From: Entonaema liquescens
Taxonomy: Eukaryota > Ascomycota > Sordariomycetes > Xylariales > Xylariaceae
Direction of reading: 5' to 3'
DNA length: 64,000 bases
Assembly: GCA_902805475.1 (NCBI GenBank)
Contig: CADCSX010000001.1
Location: 1,488,001 to 1,552,000, forward strand
Made by a program: the position numbers and the translations under genes. Below, piece by piece: positions 11,254-22,875 of the stretch. The notes beneath the pieces were generated by a model. It made no database searches. It was given only the letters and a program-made list of their open reading frames with translations, and had not been told where the DNA came from. Numbering within the stretch: position 1 is the first letter of the stretch; each line of letters begins with the position of its first letter.

Positions 11254-13656
11254 ATGGCCTTGTGGCCTTTTCGCCGCAGGGGCTCGCGCAAGCGATCTCG
11301 AACGCCGGCTCTAGGTTCCGATGCCGATACTTTAGAGCGTGGCCGTCAACCGCAACCGCCGTCACGAAGTCAAACCGAACCCGCCGGTACGCCGATAGGA
11401 AATGAGTCAATACGAGGAAAGCGAGATGGTCCTCACAAGTTACAACGGCGCCAGCGTACCTATAGTTTTTCTCCCGGTCGTCGAGACTCTATACGCGTTA
11501 CCAAGACCAAAAAGGGCCCGGTTGCATCATTACCCCCGGGTTCTATTCCAGCCATCACAGATGAAACATATAGGGGTCATGGACTGCCACCAGGTTCCAA
11601 CGACGATATCGCAACCCGAGCGCCGACCTTGCATCATGAGGCTTCACGAAATAAACGACGGGGCCAACCCTTACCGCGAAAAAAGTCTAGTAAACGTCGG
11701 AAAGAGGATCACGACCGAGAGGCTGAAATTAAGGCCATGAGCCAGTTTATGCCAGTGCGCCCTGCTGCGGATGCTTGGCCGGCTGGTCGCTTAATGAAAA
11801 AGGAGAGTAGACGAACAAGGCCGGGCTCGAATAGGAATTGGGATGAACCCTCTTCCGATGTCTCCTTACCTCTGCCTCGCTCGATACATTCTGCCATGTC
11901 GACGGACTCGGAACAGCTCTCCTGGAAGGTCTCTACTTTTGAGGCTCTTGCACCACGCCCGACACTACGATGTGCCTCCAATCCGGTTTATGGACCAGCG
12001 GCAAGCAGTGCGCTAACCCGATCTCAGTCGACGAAGCGAAAACTTACGGAAAAGGGCGCAATTCCCGAAGCTACACTGCGAGCTCATAAGAGGATAGATA
12101 CTCTAGCAGATGACTTGGATGCGTCGGATTTACGAGAATTGATGGAGCGGGACAAGCGGAGGAGAGAAAGGAAGAAAGAGAAAGAACAAGAAAGGTTAGA
12201 AAGACGTCTCGCTAGAAGGGCAGAGAAGCAGCGGGCTGAAGAAGCTGAGGCTGTTAAGAGCGGTACACCACCGCCTCAAAACTTAGAGAGGGGTGTTTTG
12301 GGTCGTGAAATGGCTGGCGAGGACCCTGCTTCAGTAGTTATTACATCGTCGAGAAGGAGACGATCCGAAGACTCGCCCCGGAGACATAGCGGGCAGCAAG
12401 AAGAATTAGAGGCCCGTGGAGATTCACCAAAACCTCTGGATGAGTTTCATCGTACGGAAAGTATTCCCCTTGAGCCGTCTACGCCAGCTAAGGCTCCAGA
12501 ATCCGAGAAAGTGCCCGAGCATTCTCAAGAGCAACAGCAGCCATCTTCGCGCTCCTCGAGCCCAAGGGTTTTGAGTTTCATTCGCACAAGAACGTCGCGT
12601 TCAAGGTCACCCAAGGGTTCTGGCCGAACGAGAGTTGATATTGAACAACCCTCGCCTTCATTAAGTAAGCCAGATTATGCGGAGTCGGGCAGCAGGGCTT
12701 CTGATACCGGTTCCGCGAAACCGTGGAGGTCATTTTTTAGATGGGGTAGGAATAAGCGCAGCTCCGGTCCGTCTTCTTTCTCAAACACATCGCGAGATTC
12801 TATGTTGGCAGGTCCGCCACCGGCGCATCAAAATTTTGTACCGCGGAAAATCAGCTCGAATGTACCGAAAAGGACAATGTCCCGTTTCCGAGAGGACCTT
12901 CCGGAGTTGCCAATATCGCCCCCAGATTCGCGAGTCGCATCTCCTGATGCCGACCCGCTACCTGTGGACCCCTTGCCTGCAATCCCTGATGACGTGCAGA
13001 TGCGTTATGATACGCCAACCTCGGGGCGTCGATCGCACGATGTTATGCGAGCAACTCCTATTTCCTGGCAGCGAGATGAGATTCAGTCGTCTCCGGCGCC
13101 ACAGTCTATGTCGCTCGCATCTATCGATTCGGAAGCGTCTTGGCTCTCAGGCCGCGTGGGTAGGAAGCGAGCCTCATCGGGTATGAGAAACTCGCTTCAG
13201 CAGTATACTCAACCTGCTTTCTCTACGGAGTACGAGGAGCGTGCTTCAGACGACGAGAATATCGTCGAGGATGAGTATATGAACAGCGTCGTCCCCACTC
13301 ACTCACATGAAAAATCCACAGGCGAGGCTCGTCCAAGCAGTGACGAGGAAGATGAAGACCGCGAAGCCAAGTGGGGCGCTGTTGGCCAAACACCCACCGT
13401 GACGTACCACAGAGATACTATGCGAAGCAGAGAAGGCTTTCTTCAGTCTTTTGATGACGATGAAGAGAAAAATCTCGAGAAATACAGTGACGATGAAGAG
13501 GGTCAAAGTCCTGTTCAACCGCAAAGAGCAACTAGCATTAGCCTTGATAGGGGCCACGCTCGTAACTTCAGTGCGGGTAGCGCCAAGCTGCTAGAGATAT
13601 CCCCTCGAGCATCTGGTGAGAACAGACGGAGTTTGGTCGACCGGGGCACTCAGTAG
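11254..13656 (+). CDS. Large basic, mostly disordered fungal protein, function unknown
   Basis: Single-exon frame of 800 codons. The first ATG is at 11254 (MALWPFRRRGSRKRSRTPAL); the frame is open 15 bp further upstream but only from a TTG. The protein is rich in Ser, Arg, Pro and Glu with many Ser-Pro and Arg-Ser dipeptides. A strongly charged helix lies around residues 285-330 (ELMERDKRRRERKKEKEQER), probably a single alpha helix or coiled coil, and the C-terminal part is acidic. Basic clusters such as KKSSKRRKEDHDREAE look like nuclear localisation signals. No catalytic domain is visible. The motif SLASIDSEASWLSGR near the C-terminal third looks ordered and may be the conserved core. A scaffold or regulatory role is possible but is only inferred from composition. 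Confidence 0.75.
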   Translation: MALWPFRRRGSRKRSRTPALGSDADTLERGRQPQPPSRSQTEPAGTPIGNESIRGKRDGPHKLQRRQRTYSFSPGRRDSIRVTKTKKGPVASLPPGSIPAITDETYRGHGLPPGSNDDIATRAPTLHHEASRNKRRGQPLPRKKSSKRRKEDHDREAEIKAMSQFMPVRPAADAWPAGRLMKKESRRTRPGSNRNWDEPSSDVSLPLPRSIHSAMSTDSEQLSWKVSTFEALAPRPTLRCASNPVYGPAASSALTRSQSTKRKLTEKGAIPEATLRAHKRIDTLADDLDASDLRELMERDKRRRERKKEKEQERLERRLARRAEKQRAEEAEAVKSGTPPPQNLERGVLGREMAGEDPASVVITSSRRRRSEDSPRRHSGQQEELEARGDSPKPLDEFHRTESIPLEPSTPAKAPESEKVPEHSQEQQQPSSRSSSPRVLSFIRTRTSRSRSPKGSGRTRVDIEQPSPSLSKPDYAESGSRASDTGSAKPWRSFFRWGRNKRSSGPSSFSNTSRDSMLAGPPPAHQNFVPRKISSNVPKRTMSRFREDLPELPISPPDSRVASPDADPLPVDPLPAIPDDVQMRYDTPTSGRRSHDVMRATPISWQRDEIQSSPAPQSMSLASIDSEASWLSGRVGRKRASSGMRNSLQQYTQPAFSTEYEERASDDENIVEDEYMNSVVPTHSHEKSTGEARPSSDEEDEDREAKWGAVGQTPTVTYHRDTMRSREGFLQSFDDDEEKNLEKYSDDEEGQSPVQPQRATSISLDRGHARNFSAGSAKLLEISPRASGENRRSLVDRGTQ

Positions 13657-15821
13657 TGCTATGCGCTGACCAACAGCGAGCGTGTTGATATTACTTGGTA
13701 CCAAAATATCCCAACTTGAAATGGGTGCACGATTTAAGCCAGGAGATACGATTAACATTCATTTCCCCTTTCCGTTTACGTCCGACCAACAGCTACCAGC
13801 TTAACCACATTCATTTGATATTTCCTTCCTCTCTCAGATACCGACCCTATTCGTTCGTTACGGCTTTTCCTTCCACGTTCTAACCCGTAAAACACCGAAA
13901 AAAAAAGTTGAAAAGGAAAAAAGTATCCGGTCTATCTCCTGGCTCCACGATCGGAATATTTGCACTCATTCAAGGTCAACCAAGATAATGAAAACCCCAA
14001 CACCAGTGTAGTCCCCAACTCCACTACTTCCCGACTAAATTCGACACCTTTTCATCAAGCATTTTGATGTGCATATCATTCCAACGATATGCCATGCGAC
14101 CCTATCGACTTCTTTGCCTCATATTTGCAGAAACATGTGGAGGGATGGGTAAAATATGGCTTTTTTTTTTATTCTTGATACACTGCGATACCACAGGGGT
14201 TATGTGTTTTTTATTGCGCGCGGCTTCGCTACATGTTTTTGATACCACTCATATTCTGCTGCTGCGCAGGGGTTCATGAGGCGTCCAGAGAGATGCCCAC
14301 AGTGATGCATAGATGTCTTCTCTCATACACTGACCAACCTAAATTTCGATAGCTTGTACTTCTGTCTATTCGAATTCATACCTCTTGGGCAGTGCTAAGG
14401 ATTCGTGCATGCTAGGCAAGCGCATCAAATCCGAGTCCTCTCGCGGGATTGTTCACGTTACTCGCACAATTGCGTAAGGGACTACCGGATGTTACTAGCT
14501 AATCCCAACACGATGCGCTTTCCAGTGTTCTAATAGATATGCTTGGGCGAGAGGGCCCAGGTTGGCGAGCAAGCAAGGGAATTGGTGTTCAGGATCGGGA
14601 AAAAAGAAAATTGGATGTTCGAGTCAAACTAGAGGTGTTCGGAAATATCTGCGAGGCCGACTTGGGCCATTTATACCCTTGCCTTGCCCGTAACGTCGGA
14701 GTTTAGGTTGGTCATGTTGTGTGTATACATGTATGAAGTACAATGCTTGTAGACTTGCGAGCAAGAAAAGAAAATCTGTTTCCAATGCTTTCGATCGATG
14801 ACCGAGTCAATTTTGGCAAGTAAAAATAGCAAGCCGTGTAAGGGTTATCCTAGCTATACTTCTGCGGTTGGCATGGTATAAACTAAGTAGCCATTATCAA
14901 TATTCAAGGTATAAGCAAATGGTAAGCAAAGTTTATATAGAATACGAAAATTCTATCTAGAAGATTGCATAGATATCCTGGCTAGAACGAAAGTCTTATT
15001 GATCCTATCGAATCAGCTTCGCGTCACCTAGGTCTCTCGCAAACCCGGACGCTTGGTTCCAACATATCAGCACTTTCTTTAGTGTAACCCAATGCATTAC
15101 GGGTATGCGGTGAGATTGATTTGGAATTTGGTTGACCGTGCAGAAGCGTCTTATTCGAATTGTGACGTGTCGAATGCTATTGAAGGTTAATCATATTTCG
15201 GAGTAAAGGACTGCAAGTCCCAAGATTACCTCGAGTTATTAGTTAACTCAAAAAAAAAAAAATCTATTAATATTTCTATACTACCACGTGATTGGCGCCT
15301 TATTTAATTATTTATGGTGTTTCAAACCCCGAGGACATAGCAAGCTGCAAGTCCTTTACTAATGCAGTTTAGGAGATATGCGATTTGGGACATGGTACGG
15401 AATCAAGTCGGCTGCAGTCGGAGAAATATTATAAACCATAGCAGCTGAACGCCACGAAATGCAAGCTAGAACAGCCTATAAGCCACACAGCTGAGCCGGG
15501 CCTATTAACTTAAAAAGGATAAGAATCACGTCATAAGAAGGCCTGACAAATCAAAATTTACATCATCAGCTAGAAAGCAGTTTGCCCTATTTGAACAGTA
15601 ACACTCAATCTCAATTGACCCGCGTTGAATCAGCTACTATTCCTAAGAGGTACGCATCAATTACACACCTAACCTAGGCACGTAGGGAAACACAAGCTTA
15701 CAATTACAAGTCTTGGCACACAGCCTTAACCTCCCGTTGCTTTAGAGCTAAATACATACAACATAAAACCCACCAAAGACCCCGCGTCTTTTTCCCGCTT
15801 GCAATTCAATTTTTCCCCTCC
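13657..15821. other. Intergenic region with a short inverted repeat
   Basis: 2.2 kb between two same-strand genes. The first part is probably 3' untranslated sequence. It contains a poly-A tract (about 15249-15262), a CACGTG E-box-like palindrome at 15285-15290 and an inverted pair AGTAAAGGACT/AGTCCTTTACT at 15202-15212 and 15350-15360. No gene was recognised. The promoter of the thioredoxin gene lies at its right end. Confidence 0.5.
15202..15360. repeat. Short inverted repeat, possible old MITE
   Basis: Perfect 11-bp inverted termini (15202-15212 and 15350-15360); allowing one gap the match extends a few bases inward through GCA. The enclosed 137 bp are AT-rich. No clear target duplication is seen, so mobile origin is only a suggestion. 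Confidence 0.35.
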
Positions 15822-16552
15822 ATGTCAAGAAACTTGTTTCGTACAGCCCAGTCTACTTTTAGGCAATCTTTCTACAAGCCGTCGCATATTTCACCTTTGA
15901 GGCAATTGAGGCAATTCCATACAACGTTGCCCAGAATGACTGTCCACAACTACCAGAGGTAAGTTCGCATATTGTATCTAAGCCCATCCTAAGATAAGAG
16001 AGTGGCTGGCTGCATAACTACCTACCTATGTACCCCGCTCTACTGGACCTTTCGGTGGCTTTTGGTATGGCGATAGCATTGCTAACATTTTTATAAAGCG
16101 CCGAGTCCTTTAAGGAGGCTATCACGAACAACAAGGTCGTCCTACTCGATTGTTTTGCTACCTGGTGTGGTCCTTGCAAGGCTATCGCCCCCATCCTAGC
16201 GAAGTAAGTTTGCGCATCTGAAATCCTCACCAACAACGCGCAATAATAGTACTTGCGCGCCGAACTAGAACTTTCTTATATTATTAAACATTATTACCTA
16301 TACGATCCCCATCTGCAGATAATACGGCGCTAACCATCGTATTTATCTAGCCACTCGAACGAGGAGCAGTTCAAGGACGTCCACTTTGCCAAGATCGACG
16401 TCGACGAGCTGCCCGAACTCGCGCAGGAGCTCGGAATCACCGCCATGCCCACCTTCCTGCTCTTCAAGGACGGCGAGCAGACCCCTGCCGAGAAGCTCGT
16501 CGGCGCTAACCCCAACGCCCTCGTCTCTCTCCTCAAGAAGCACGCCCCGTAA
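15822..16552 (+). CDS. trx: Thioredoxin with mitochondrial-type presequence
   Basis: Small dithiol oxidoreductase that reduces protein disulfides, recycled by NADPH-thioredoxin reductase. Three exons, 15822-15958, 16099-16203 and 16351-16552; both introns begin GTAAGT and the second has a GCTAAC branch point. 147 aa. The active site WCGPC is at residues 68-72 and the cis-Pro loop is TAMPTF. Residues 1-38 (MSRNLFRTAQSTFRQSFYKP onward) are rich in Arg and Ser with no acidic residue, as in a mitochondrial targeting sequence. An in-frame ATG at 15936 (MTVHNYQ) would give a 109-aa cytosolic thioredoxin of standard length. One gene may therefore supply both compartments through alternative starts; this is an inference from sequence. 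Confidence 0.93.
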
Positions 16553-16944
16553 ACCGATTTAACCCGAGTTCCTGGGTTAGGGGGTCGTTTCGGTTAGAGG
16601 ATTGGAAGTATAGGTATATGAATAGAGGGGAAGGTGAAGTCGGCGAAGGCCGGGAAAGGATATCCCACAGAGTTCGAGGTTCGAGGTCGTATTCCATTGG
16701 TCGCGGAGGAGGCTTTGTCACGCTCGTGCGTATTGTTGCTTTACGGATAGATTAGGGTTTACCCAAATGCAAATACATAAATAATCACCAGTGTACAAGG
16801 CTTTTCGCTTGTGATGTCTTCTAATACTTTATTGGACAATGGTCTATTTCAACGCTTATATGCAAGTTGAACTGGTCTTGTAGTTTAACGATGAAGCTTG
16901 GCGAGTTGTAACGACGCATTCGGCCTTCCGAATACGAGGAAGTA

Positions 16945-17168
16945 TCCCATTGACCGCTGAACCAGGGTCCTAAAAATTTGTCCACATGACCAGTTAAAAG
17001 TAGGCCTATTCTACGATCTGATCTTGGTTTTTGTGGATAAGATCGTGCAAAAGGCTTGGATTTCTTTCTATTTTCTTTGGTAGCGACTCCTGAAACCGTG
17101 ATTCTCCAGACTTATTCAATTTAGTTGTGTGGATATATTTTAGGACCCTGGTTCAGCGGTCAATGGGA
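16945..17168. mobile_element. MITE of Tc1/mariner-Fot1 type, 224 bp, TA target site
   Basis: Perfect 31-bp terminal inverted repeats (TCCCATTGACCGCTGAACCA.. reading inward from 16945 and, on the complement, from 17168), flanked by TA on each side (16943-16944 and 17169-17170). With one gap the inverted match continues through TCCACA. No coding capacity inside, so it would need a transposase in trans. TA duplication and this terminus length fit the Tc1/mariner superfamily (fungal Fot1/pogo elements); assignment beyond the superfamily is an inference. Identical termini, including CpA sites, argue for recent insertion and little or no RIP. Confidence 0.85.
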
Positions 17169-20100
17169 TAGACAAGTTGGGGAAGGTCACCGCCGGTTCT
17201 GATAGCAATCATATACCCTCACTATTAATATAGAACACGACACAACTATTAGATGGCGGCAGTTGATGTAAAGAGGAACAATGTGTATATGCATCGAGAA
17301 GCTGTTTGAGCACATTGCCCTAAAGGGGTAGTATATATACGCTTATTCCATCAACATTCGACTCATACCCAACGCAATAGATAACCACCCGCAGTTCATA
17401 ACATTTTGCCATTCCTAACGCACACGAAAACGAACAAATCCCTTTTGACCTGTAAGTAAAGACCCATCGAGGGTCTTAAATGAATGCCTACCTACGTGCT
17501 GTTGGGTTTCCTATCTAATGTATCTATTATACAAGATTAATTGCTCTTGACTTCCGATATCATAAATTCATGGGCATGTAGCTAACATCATCGCTAGTAA
17601 TCAAGACTTATATAAATAAGATGCTACGGACTATGCGTCACTATGCGTAATAGAGTTAGGTGGGTTGTGTAGTTACTGAAAGAATATCACATCCATATGT
17701 ACATTCTCTGTTGAAATATCGTATAGAATTGACCATTGGAATTCCCGCAGAAAAAAATAAAATGCTCTAAAGTGTAGCTTGTATTGTATGATGCGGCATA
17801 TGTTGGATTAGCGAATTGATGACCACTTCGAACTCCCCTTCGAAGCATGATAGTCTGGTAAGCAGACGAACCGGTTCTTTTAAGGGATTGTAGCAATTGG
17901 CCTTTAAGATTGAAAATTCCGAAACTCTTAGCGAATTCTATTGGCAGCCTGAGTAGCAAGAAGGCGCGTGATCGGACATGAATCCGCTATTATCCGTCGA
18001 GGATCTTAAAAAAAGGCGAGGACAAAACCCGGCGCTTACTTAGTCTTGTAGTGTTAAGACATTACAGCACCCAATAGCTCTTCTATTGAATATTTTCATG
18101 TTCAATCACTAGAACGAGCTATTTTAGCTGCTTTCCGGGCCGTGTTTGCATAGAAATATTTCGTGATGAGAGTCAGTTTGCTAGGCTAGGTTTTGGTCCT
18201 TCTGAAGGCCTGCTTAAAATGCCATAGGTACCTGGATAGGAAATTGGAAAGAAATGGCGTATTGACCTTGCTTCAGAGAGGGAAAGCAGTATACTCTTTA
18301 TGTAGTACCTGTCGCGATATAATCATGGTACAACAAACGGCTTCGCTATTACGTGAAGATAGGTACTTGCAATGTACTTTATCTGAGCGCCCCAGCGATC
18401 TTGAGCGTTGCGGTGACGCCACCATACTTCGAGATTGAATAAGTTTTGTTTGGGCTGGATGCATCTTGAAGCTAACGAAGACACCGCCCTGACATCATAG
18501 TGAGGTAGTAGAGAAAAACGCATTTCCTACCAAGTTTTGGTTTGTTTAAGAGACTACTGTAGAATATGAAACGGCGAGAGTGTTAGTATTAGTTTAGATG
18601 GACAAACTATTTTGGCGGAGCTTCTCCCGTACATCTAGAGGTAGAAGGAAGTTGTATAAAGATTTCGTAATAGGGGCGTAACTATACCTAATAACAACTG
18701 TTTTTCGATTTCCAAGATTTTATGTTACCAGTTTTAAGAGAGGTAGATTTATGATAAACACTAGCCCTATGTTAAGGACGCCGCAATGAAACAAGACTTG
18801 AAAATATTTACCTGTGAGAATAAAATGGTATGTGAGAAAGTGTTACATCAGCAAATAGCGTCAAAGTTAAAAAGAATTGAACTCAATTGGTCGCTGTCTG
18901 TTTTGCGGCTCTGTGCGGTGCCTGACTAAATATATGCAGGGACGCGTACCACTTACGTAACAATCGTAAGGCTTGCCCCTGAATTTTCAACTGCACGCTA
19001 AGGACGAGGAGGTCCCTTTTCACGTTACATAAGATAATTTCTCAAACTAACAGGACGTTCCATGAAGACCTCAGAGGGTCATTTTGTTAGCATTAATAGT
19101 GATAAGCTATTAGTTGAGTCATGGGAAAATCTTGCATATTACTATATTGACTAATATATTTGAATTTATTTATTTCATGCGTTTTGATCACAAATTATTA
19201 TTTCTCCTTTATTCGTGTAATTGTCTACTGATACAGTATTTTGGGAGGTAATTAGGTAAAGCAATAAGTTCTTTGCGCAGACGTGGTCTTAGCTTAACAC
19301 TTAACCCCTCGACCCTGAATAGTTCAACTGCATGAAGAGATCTACTCATGGATCAGATGAAAATTGATTGGTTGAGACGGGAGCTGAAATCAGGGCTGCC
19401 ACTCCTGCGCAAGCCATGGCCCAGGGTCGGAACCGAGAAACTCTACGCATTGGGCAATCAGGTCGTAAATGATAATAATCATGCCGCTTCTATGGAGAGA
19501 ATATAGGCTGCGGGTTCAGATGAAGTTACACGGCAGTCTAGCCAAGCATCCTGTCAAGAGTCTAAACTCTATGCATGGACTTCTCCACGCTTTGCTTAAC
19601 TTCGCAAATATTAAGAAGGATTTTTGATTGGTTGATTTCTTTTACTTTACTCTTTGAAGACTTAACTTAGGACTCTTATAGTATATATAGAGCGGCGGTT
19701 AAGAAATCATTCCTTAACTCTATTTTAATCATCTCTTAATAAGTCTATTATACCTAATACAACTCGACAAGGCGGAACACGTAATATATTCTCTCGGTGA
19801 AATTTGCAAATCTACCCAACATATGTCGCGCAACTAAGCCTCCTTTCACGATTTGGGTCTCGTGTTGCAGTGCAAAGGTTTAAAAAAAGACAATATGCTG
19901 ACGACTACTCCGGCGTAAAGGATATTAGACAACACCTCAAATAGGATAGATTTTTCGGTAGTTGCCAAGATCTTCCCTACTCAACACGATCTTTACGAGT
20001 GCTCAACCCCTCTACGACCTGTCACTAAGCATCTGCGGCCGCTCTAGTGGAGAACCGGGTAAGATTCTCGGTCCCGTTTTATGTAAATAGATACCAGTGC

Positions 20101-21170
20101 GATATACTCTCGCTCTGATACGTCGCGACTGCGACTAAGTCGGCGCAGTACGTAAAAAGTCCTACATACGAAAAACATAGAAAATTTCCAACTGGGATCG
20201 GCAGCGCCTGCGAGGTTTTAGCACGAGCTCTACCGACGGACCTGACCTGTATGCATGTCTCCTCGTCTCTTTTAATGATCAGGCGAAAAATGTTTCATTA
20301 ACACGCGTCCGGCTTTTGTGCGCTGGGGGGCAAGTTGGCGATCTTTGCCTACTCTAGTCTGACTCCAGCCGCGAGGTAACATGGCGCTAGGAGGCTCTTA
20401 AGGGACCCCTTGTGTGAGGTTAGAAACGCTTTCCCCACGTAAAGAGTCTAAGCGCGGCTCTTGAGAACCGCCGACAGAGTCGTGACATTTTGTCGTCGTA
20501 AGCACGTCGTATCGATAGCAACGTTTAGATACCAATTGCGTGTAGATAATCAAATTTTACTATTAGCTGGAGGGCTGTATAATACAACAAGCTCTCTTAG
20601 TGCTATGTTGCCTTCCCTATTGAGGTTTAGAGGTCTCCTTGTGGAGCGGCTTCATGATAGTGACAAGACTATGATCGGCCCTGGGATCGGTTTGATCATT
20701 TGCATACACGGAAAACAGGGACGCATTACTTTTGCGCTGGAGAAAGACTGTTCGGCTAGGTATTTTACTTGCTCTATACTTCACCTCACCAGTAGCCATA
20801 CATAAGTCATATTAGGATTACGGTCTACGTCTTTAGTCGCCTGCAGCTAGTAGATCATACCGTATATGTCAAGTGTAGAGTGTTTCGATCGAAAGGATAT
20901 AGTCAAATAAACAGGATAGATTGTTAGTTTCTACGTTTGAATGTCGAGTTCTTCTCTGAAGCCTTGGCTTCTCCCTTGTTGCCGCTTGCGTGGCTCCATT
21001 CTTGCCTGGGCGCTTTGCACCCCTTAACGGATGCTTCCCGGGGAGATATCCTTGGATTGTCTCGAGGAGAGCTACTCCTATGCAGGGACCTTGATATGAT
21101 TCTAACAACACCAGGGTTGTAGAATCGTATCTTTGATTAGGAGCACATTTGCTTCTATTGGAATACTCGC

Positions 21171-21179
21171 ATATAAGTA
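21171..21179 (+). promoter_or_regulatory. Putative TATA box of the peroxidase gene
   Basis: ATATAAGTA about 170 bp upstream of the peroxidase ATG, followed by a CT-rich leader. Position and sequence fit a fungal core promoter; no experimental support. Confidence 0.4.
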
Positions 21180-21348
21180 TGAGAAGGTTGCCAGTGTTTC
21201 TCCAACATGAGCAGTATCTTGTCAGTTTCTCTCTTGCCTACAATTCTTTTGCAATCCCCTTTATTTACGTCTCTTTACCAACAATTACATCGTCCTTATA
21301 GTAAAAACTTAAACCACAATATCTACTTGCCCACAGGATTCATACAAC

Positions 21349-22431
21349 ATGGACTCGTTTAGACTGAGGACTTTGCTCGCAACTCTTGTAGCCAGCAGTA
21401 GCTTTGCTGCAGCGCAATGTCCAGCGGTATGGACCGATGTTGCTGCGGATTTGAAAGAGACTTTCTTAGACGGTGGTGGCAAGTGCAACGATAATGCTCG
21501 TGCAGCAATTCGACTCGCCTTCCACGACTGCTTTCCGGGCTCTTGTGATGGATCGATCATATTAGCGAACGAATGTACCGACCGTGGCGAAAACACCCAG
21601 ATGGTTGATATATGTTCGACGTTAGGCGACAAGGCAACACAGTTTGATGTTGGTACTGCAGATTTAATCCAGTTCGCTGCCGGTGAGTCTTTGGTTACCT
21701 CCTCCATTGCTACTCTCCTAAACTTACACAAAGATGTAATATATAGCATATGGGATAGCGGCCTGCCCTGGCCTACCTGCGATATCCGTTAAGGTCGGCA
21801 GAAAAGATTCATCCGAAGCGGACCCAACCGGCCAGATGCCTGGCCCCAATGACAATGCTACATCTATAGTGGCCGCGTTTGCGGCAAAGGGCTTCTCGGT
21901 GACTGAGTTAATTGCTTTGGTGGGCACTCACAGCGCCGCTAAGGATCTGAACGGAGACGCACTCGACAGTACGGTACAGGAAATGGACACCAACTTCTAT
22001 ATTGAGACAGCAGAAGGAAGTGCCCCTTCTAGTCTAAACAGCGATAAATTCCTGAGCAACTCGACGGAAACAAGTGCCGACTGGAATTCTTTTGGCTCTG
22101 ATGCCGCAGCGTGTACGTGGAACTCCTAAGTCGTCTTCCTTTTGTCGATCTCTAGCTTGGTGACTTTTTATTCTCTAATAACCCTTAAACCCCTCAAATA
22201 TGATATTGTAGCGCGAATTTTGCTAACTGTTATTTCAGGGGCTGCCGCTTTTGTACCAGCGTAAGTTTCTCTTATACCTTCGTACTTTACATACCTACCT
22301 CCTTGGGTAATCATACTTGGTGTTAACAAGGTTGCTAACTCTTCTCTAGAATGGAAAAGCTAAGTCTGCTTGGTAATGACGAAGCTAGCTTGACGGACTG
22401 CTCTAGCGTTATCACAGATGCATTCCCTTAG
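21349..22431 (+). CDS. Secreted class II-type heme peroxidase
   Basis: Four exons, 21349-21682, 21747-22112, 22239-22260 and 22350-22431; phases agree and introns 2 and 3 have GCTAAC branch points. 267 aa. The signal peptide is MDSFRLRTLLATLVASSSFA (residues 1 to about 22) with mature start near QCPAVW. Distal heme side: Arg55 and His59 in RLAFHDCFPGSCDGS, which also carries the distal calcium ligands. Proximal histidine: His173 in ALVGTHSAAKD, followed by the DSTVQEMDTNFYIET segment. C-terminal core: WAAAFVPAMEKLSLLG and LTDCSSVI. Family members oxidise phenolics or lignin-related substrates with H2O2. It lacks the long C-terminal extension of basidiomycete lignin peroxidases (about 330-370 aa), so a generic ascomycete peroxidase is the best reading. 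Confidence 0.9.
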
Positions 22432-22875
22432 TTGTTGTCCTAGTTTCGGGGCTTAATTATTTATAATAGCCGCGCATTGTTTGCGAGCAGTAATATGTTT
22501 CATAATAAAGGGACTAGGTCATTATAGGGGGCTAGATATCAAAGGAGTTTGAGGATAAATAAAACACATTGTAAGGAACCATTTTGTGTCACAACTAAGG
22601 GCTGTCAGTATAAGAAGCTTTACATTGTTAATAAATATTTGGTGCTATCTAATGGGTCATAGTGGAGTCAACTAGGTACGTAGGTAACTATACGCATCTA
22701 CTGACTAGGCCTACTTAGCGCCGCTATAATCCAGTCTATGAACAATATTATACAGGCTCTGAATAAGACTAGACCAACTATAACCAAGGTCAGAGAACCT
22801 CTGAGCAAGGCTAGGAAGATTACTAGAATCATGTTAAAAAGACCTAGAGCTATCCGTTTCTTCTTATTTCCTGCC
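22432..22875. other. Convergent intergenic region
   Basis: 3' flanks of the peroxidase and kinesin loci. On the minus strand, an alternative frame (22698-22961) overlapping the kinesin 3' end encodes a Lys/Arg-rich linker and about 50 hydrophobic residues. It is not called as a gene; see findings. Confidence 0.4.

Larger units (their letters stand above)
16553..21348. other. Long intergenic region carrying a MITE
   Basis: 4.8 kb between thioredoxin and the peroxidase gene. It contains the MITE at 16945-17168. About 17330-17460 looks like a promoter plus a GTAAGT-containing leader (TATATATA, then CT/CA-rich sequence), but no coding continuation follows. Open frames such as 18193-18438 and 20461-20805 show no motif. 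An AT-rich stretch lies near 19130-19250. Confidence 0.5.

Noticed and set aside
16204..16350. Alternative exon inside the second thioredoxin intron
   Set aside because: The splice from 16203 to 16351 keeps the frame and the thioredoxin fold; the intervening DNA has stops and a branch point.
18193..20805. Open frames 18193-18438 and 20461-20805 as possible small genes
   Set aside because: No recognisable domain, no upstream promoter or splice pattern, and isolated in DNA without conserved features.
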